From Verrucomicrobiales bacterium (GTDB lineage: Bacteria; Verrucomicrobiota; Verrucomicrobiia; Verrucomicrobiales; DEV007), in the NCBI GenBank assembly GCA_028047635.1, contig JAOFXR010000003.1, positions 1-64,000 of the forward strand: 64,000 nucleotides of DNA, read 5' to 3'. Of this stretch, positions 62,069-64,000 are shown piece after piece. How positions within the stretch are numbered: position 1 is the first letter of the stretch; each line of letters begins with the position of its first letter. A model generated the notes under the pieces. It saw only the letters and a program-made list of their open reading frames with translations, was not told where the DNA came from and did no database searches. A program made the translations under genes and the position numbers.

Positions 62069-62611
62069 TCAGACGGCTTTCATCGTGAAAGCGAGACCGA
62101 TCACGGCAATCGCCGCAATAACAGCAACTACGCCCACGAGCGTGGCAACCATGCCCAGCGTGTCTTTCTTCACGATTTTCTCAATCGGAGAAAGATTCTT
62201 AAAATCAGCAGGCTTGGTAGAAGAGTCGGCAATCTCTGCCGCAATGCCGGATGCGTAACCACTCCCGTCACCGCCACCCATTTCGGCAGCAGGCTCTTCA
62301 GCCTCCGCGGCGGCACCATCTTCGAGGTCAAAAACCGCAAGGACTTCACCAAAACTGATCTGAGATCCGGTTTCGACGATCGCTTCGGTAACCGGCTCGC
62401 CATTGAGAAAAGTTCCATTCGTGGATCCAAGGTCGTTCACCTGATAATTACCTCTATTGTCATTGGTAATCACAGCGTGGGATCCGGAAAGCGATCCATG
62501 ATCAAGCACGATGCTGTTGTCCTCGGCACGCCCAACGGTGACTTGCTCGAGTCCACTGATGTCGAGTGCGTAAGGTTCCTGATCGGGTAGGTAGAGTGTG
62601 ATAGTCGGCAT
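62069..62611 (-). CDS. FHA-domain protein with C-terminal membrane helix
   Basis: A 180-residue protein. The N-terminal FHA domain (about residues 20-95) has the phosphothreonine-binding pattern VGRAEDNSIVLDHGSLSGSHAVI and DLGSTNGTFLNGE. An acidic/alanine linker is followed by a basic patch and a hydrophobic C-terminal segment (VATLVGVVAVIAAIAVIGLAFTM). It is thus a membrane-anchored phosphopeptide-binding protein with the FHA in the cytoplasm. No kinase is beside it. It starts 23 bases after the carA stop, so it is probably cotranscribed. Confidence 0.88.
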   Translation of the reverse strand: MPTITLYLPDQEPYALDISGLEQVTVGRAEDNSIVLDHGSLSGSHAVITNDNRGNYQVNDLGSTNGTFLNGEPVTEAIVETGSQISFGEVLAVFDLEDGAAAEAEEPAAEMGGGDGSGYASGIAAEIADSSTKPADFKNLSPIEKIVKKDTLGMVATLVGVVAVIAAIAVIGLAFTMKAV

Positions 62612-62634
62612 AATTTTTCCCTTTTTACTACAAA

Positions 62635-63822
62635 TCAGCGGGTTTGATCAATGAGATTAGCAAATTCTTCAAAAAAGTAAGAGGCATCATTTGGACCGGG
62701 AGCCGCTTCAGGGTGATACTGAACGGAAAATACAGGGTAATCACGGTGGCGCATTCCCTCGACGGTGTCGTCATTGAGATTGATGTGCGTCACTTCAATA
62801 TGCGAGGGAAGGGCATCCCCATCGGCAGCAAAACCGTGATTTTGAGAAGTGATCGCGATTTTTCCAGAACGAAGGTCCTTCACCGGATGATTGCCGCCGC
62901 GGTGACCGAACTTAAGCTTGAAAGTGCTACCACCGAAGGCGTGGGCCAACACCTGGTGTCCGAGACAGATCCCGAAAACAGGCTTTTTATCGATGATCTG
63001 CTTCACTTCGTCGTGAATGTAGTCGAGTGCCGCAGGATCACCGGGGCCATTGGAAAGGAAAACCCCGTCAGGGTTCATCGCAAGAACCTCAGAAGCCGGA
63101 GTCCGTGAATTCACGACTTCGACCTCGAATCCTTTTTGACGAAGGCTGCGAAGAATATTGCGTTTGATCCCAAAATCGTAAGCAACGATGCGGTATTTAG
63201 GATCGCAAAGAGGACGGAACATTTCACCCTCTACCTCGATAAGTTCCTCGCCTGCGCAAGCATTGATGATCGTCCACTCGCGGCTGAGTTCACTTTGGGG
63301 ATCCCACTGGTAGCCGTCTGGAGTCGTGACTTCTTTCACAAAATCCGAACCTGCCATGAGAGGAGCCGCTTTCGCTGCTGCGACTGCGCCATCAGCGTCG
63401 AGGCTGCCGTCCGTGCAAAGCGTCGCCCGCATTGAACCACTGACCCGAAGTTGTTTCGTCAAAGCACGCGTATCAACGCCTTCGATCCCGGGAACATTCG
63501 AGTCTGCGAGGTAATCGCTGAGGGACTGTTCGCTACGCCAGTTACTAGGAACCTCGCAAAGCTCTTCGATAACAAAGCCTCGAACGTGAACGGCAGAACT
63601 CTCAGCATCCACTGCGCTGACTCCGTAATTCCCGATCAACGGACAGGTCATCGTCACAAACTGCCCACGATAAGACGGATCGGTCAGAATCTCCTGATAC
63701 CCCGTCATCGAGGTGTTAAAACATATCTCGCCTGATTGGGTGGTGGCTGCTCCAAAAGCAGTCCCATGGAACACGGTTCCATCTTCAAGTGCGAGGATCG
63801 CTGGTTTTTTTTCTCTTCCCAT
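62635..63822 (-). CDS. carA: Carbamoyl-phosphate synthase small (glutaminase) subunit
   Basis: About 395 residues from the ATG at 63820-63822 (MGREKKPAILALEDG). It hydrolyses glutamine and delivers ammonia to CarB for carbamoyl phosphate, used for arginine and pyrimidines. The N-terminal FHGTAFGA and GEICFNTSMTGYQEILTDPSY are family marks. The class I glutaminase nucleophile cysteine is in GICLGHQ, and the His/Glu pair in QYHPEAAPGPND. No carB is in the window; the upstream 150 bases show no other gene. Confidence 0.95.
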   Translation of the reverse strand: MGREKKPAILALEDGTVFHGTAFGAATTQSGEICFNTSMTGYQEILTDPSYRGQFVTMTCPLIGNYGVSAVDAESSAVHVRGFVIEELCEVPSNWRSEQSLSDYLADSNVPGIEGVDTRALTKQLRVSGSMRATLCTDGSLDADGAVAAAKAAPLMAGSDFVKEVTTPDGYQWDPQSELSREWTIINACAGEELIEVEGEMFRPLCDPKYRIVAYDFGIKRNILRSLRQKGFEVEVVNSRTPASEVLAMNPDGVFLSNGPGDPAALDYIHDEVKQIIDKKPVFGICLGHQVLAHAFGGSTFKLKFGHRGGNHPVKDLRSGKIAITSQNHGFAADGDALPSHIEVTHINLNDDTVEGMRHRDYPVFSVQYHPEAAPGPNDASYFFEEFANLIDQTR

Positions 63823-64000
63823 GTGGTGAGAACCCCTGCTAGCCAAAGGAGTCCTCGGAGGATGCCAGAAAAGAGAGCGGGTTCAAGTGGTTTTGGGCTG
63901 AGATTGCGGAGTATTTAATCAAGAGAATCTAATCAATTCAACTTAGAAGGCCCGAATGCCAGACAGCACCGCACTTTAATCAGGGTTTAGCCGAATACTT

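Overview
The window looks like a chromosomal segment of a free-living member of the PVC superphylum, most likely Verrucomicrobiota (Planctomycetota is the alternative). The grounds are three paired DUF1501 / DUF1549-DUF1553 loci plus one solitary DUF1549-DUF1553 gene, a secreted sulfatase, a neutral-ceramidase-like protein, a sialidase-like protein, a DUF4832-type glycosidase-like protein, an autotransporter remnant, and moderately high GC with short operons. No phage, insertion sequence, integrase or CRISPR array was seen.

Layout. 1-8.1 kb is housekeeping: the end of a probable GH57 branching enzyme, a DEDDy exonuclease, transaldolase, alanyl-tRNA synthetase, an MIF-like tautomerase, a DUF1801 protein, thioredoxin, and a metal-type ABC transporter with a small HMA protein. 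8.2-15.3 kb is a secreted degradation region: DUF1501 with its DUF1549/DUF1553 partner, a DUF4832 protein and a sulfatase. 15.4-16.7 kb holds a broken autotransporter gene. 16.7-21.4 kb has gpmI, cdsA, dxr and a ROK kinase with an in-frame amber codon. 21.5-28.2 kb has a POT peptide transporter with an unusual inserted domain, a sialidase/ceramidase pair and a solitary DUF1549/DUF1553 gene. 28.3-35.9 kb carries accC-accB, an aminotransferase, ilvC, an aldo/keto reductase and a glutathione peroxidase. 36.3-48.3 kb has two more large cytochrome/DUF1501 modules, with an AraC regulator divergent from the first and a few small enzymes between them. 48.3-55 kb has an HNH protein, a methyltransferase, tRNA-Thr and a run of secreted proteins. 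55.1-59.2 kb is an AraC-controlled three-gene set (aldolase-like, TIM-barrel isomerase, Gfo/Idh oxidoreductase). 59.2-63.9 kb has a YefM/YoeB toxin-antitoxin pair followed by carA, an FHA protein, purA and uppS on the minus strand.

How the genes fit together. The secreted modules, the sulfatase and the intracellular sugar-type operon fit a heterotroph that breaks down sulfated or complex glycans and glycolipids at the cell surface. The POT transporter would take up peptides. The AraC regulators sit divergent from the gene sets they probably control.

Intergenic DNA is unusually rich in small palindromic elements of several sequence families (near 1.8, 8.1, 12.2, 32.0, 35.1, 36.1, 36.25, 43.3, 50.1, 55.1 and 59.85 kb). 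In several families the hairpin arms differ between copies yet stay complementary. This REP-like landscape, the possible frameshift in the HMA gene, the amber codon in the ROK kinase and the pseudopilin-like domain inside the POT transporter are the most unusual things seen. Stretches over 300 bases without a gene (12118-12417, 35937-36310, 43229-43579, 50009-50361) all contain such repeats, listed below. The last 150 bases (63847-64000) and 31874-32015 showed nothing recognisable.
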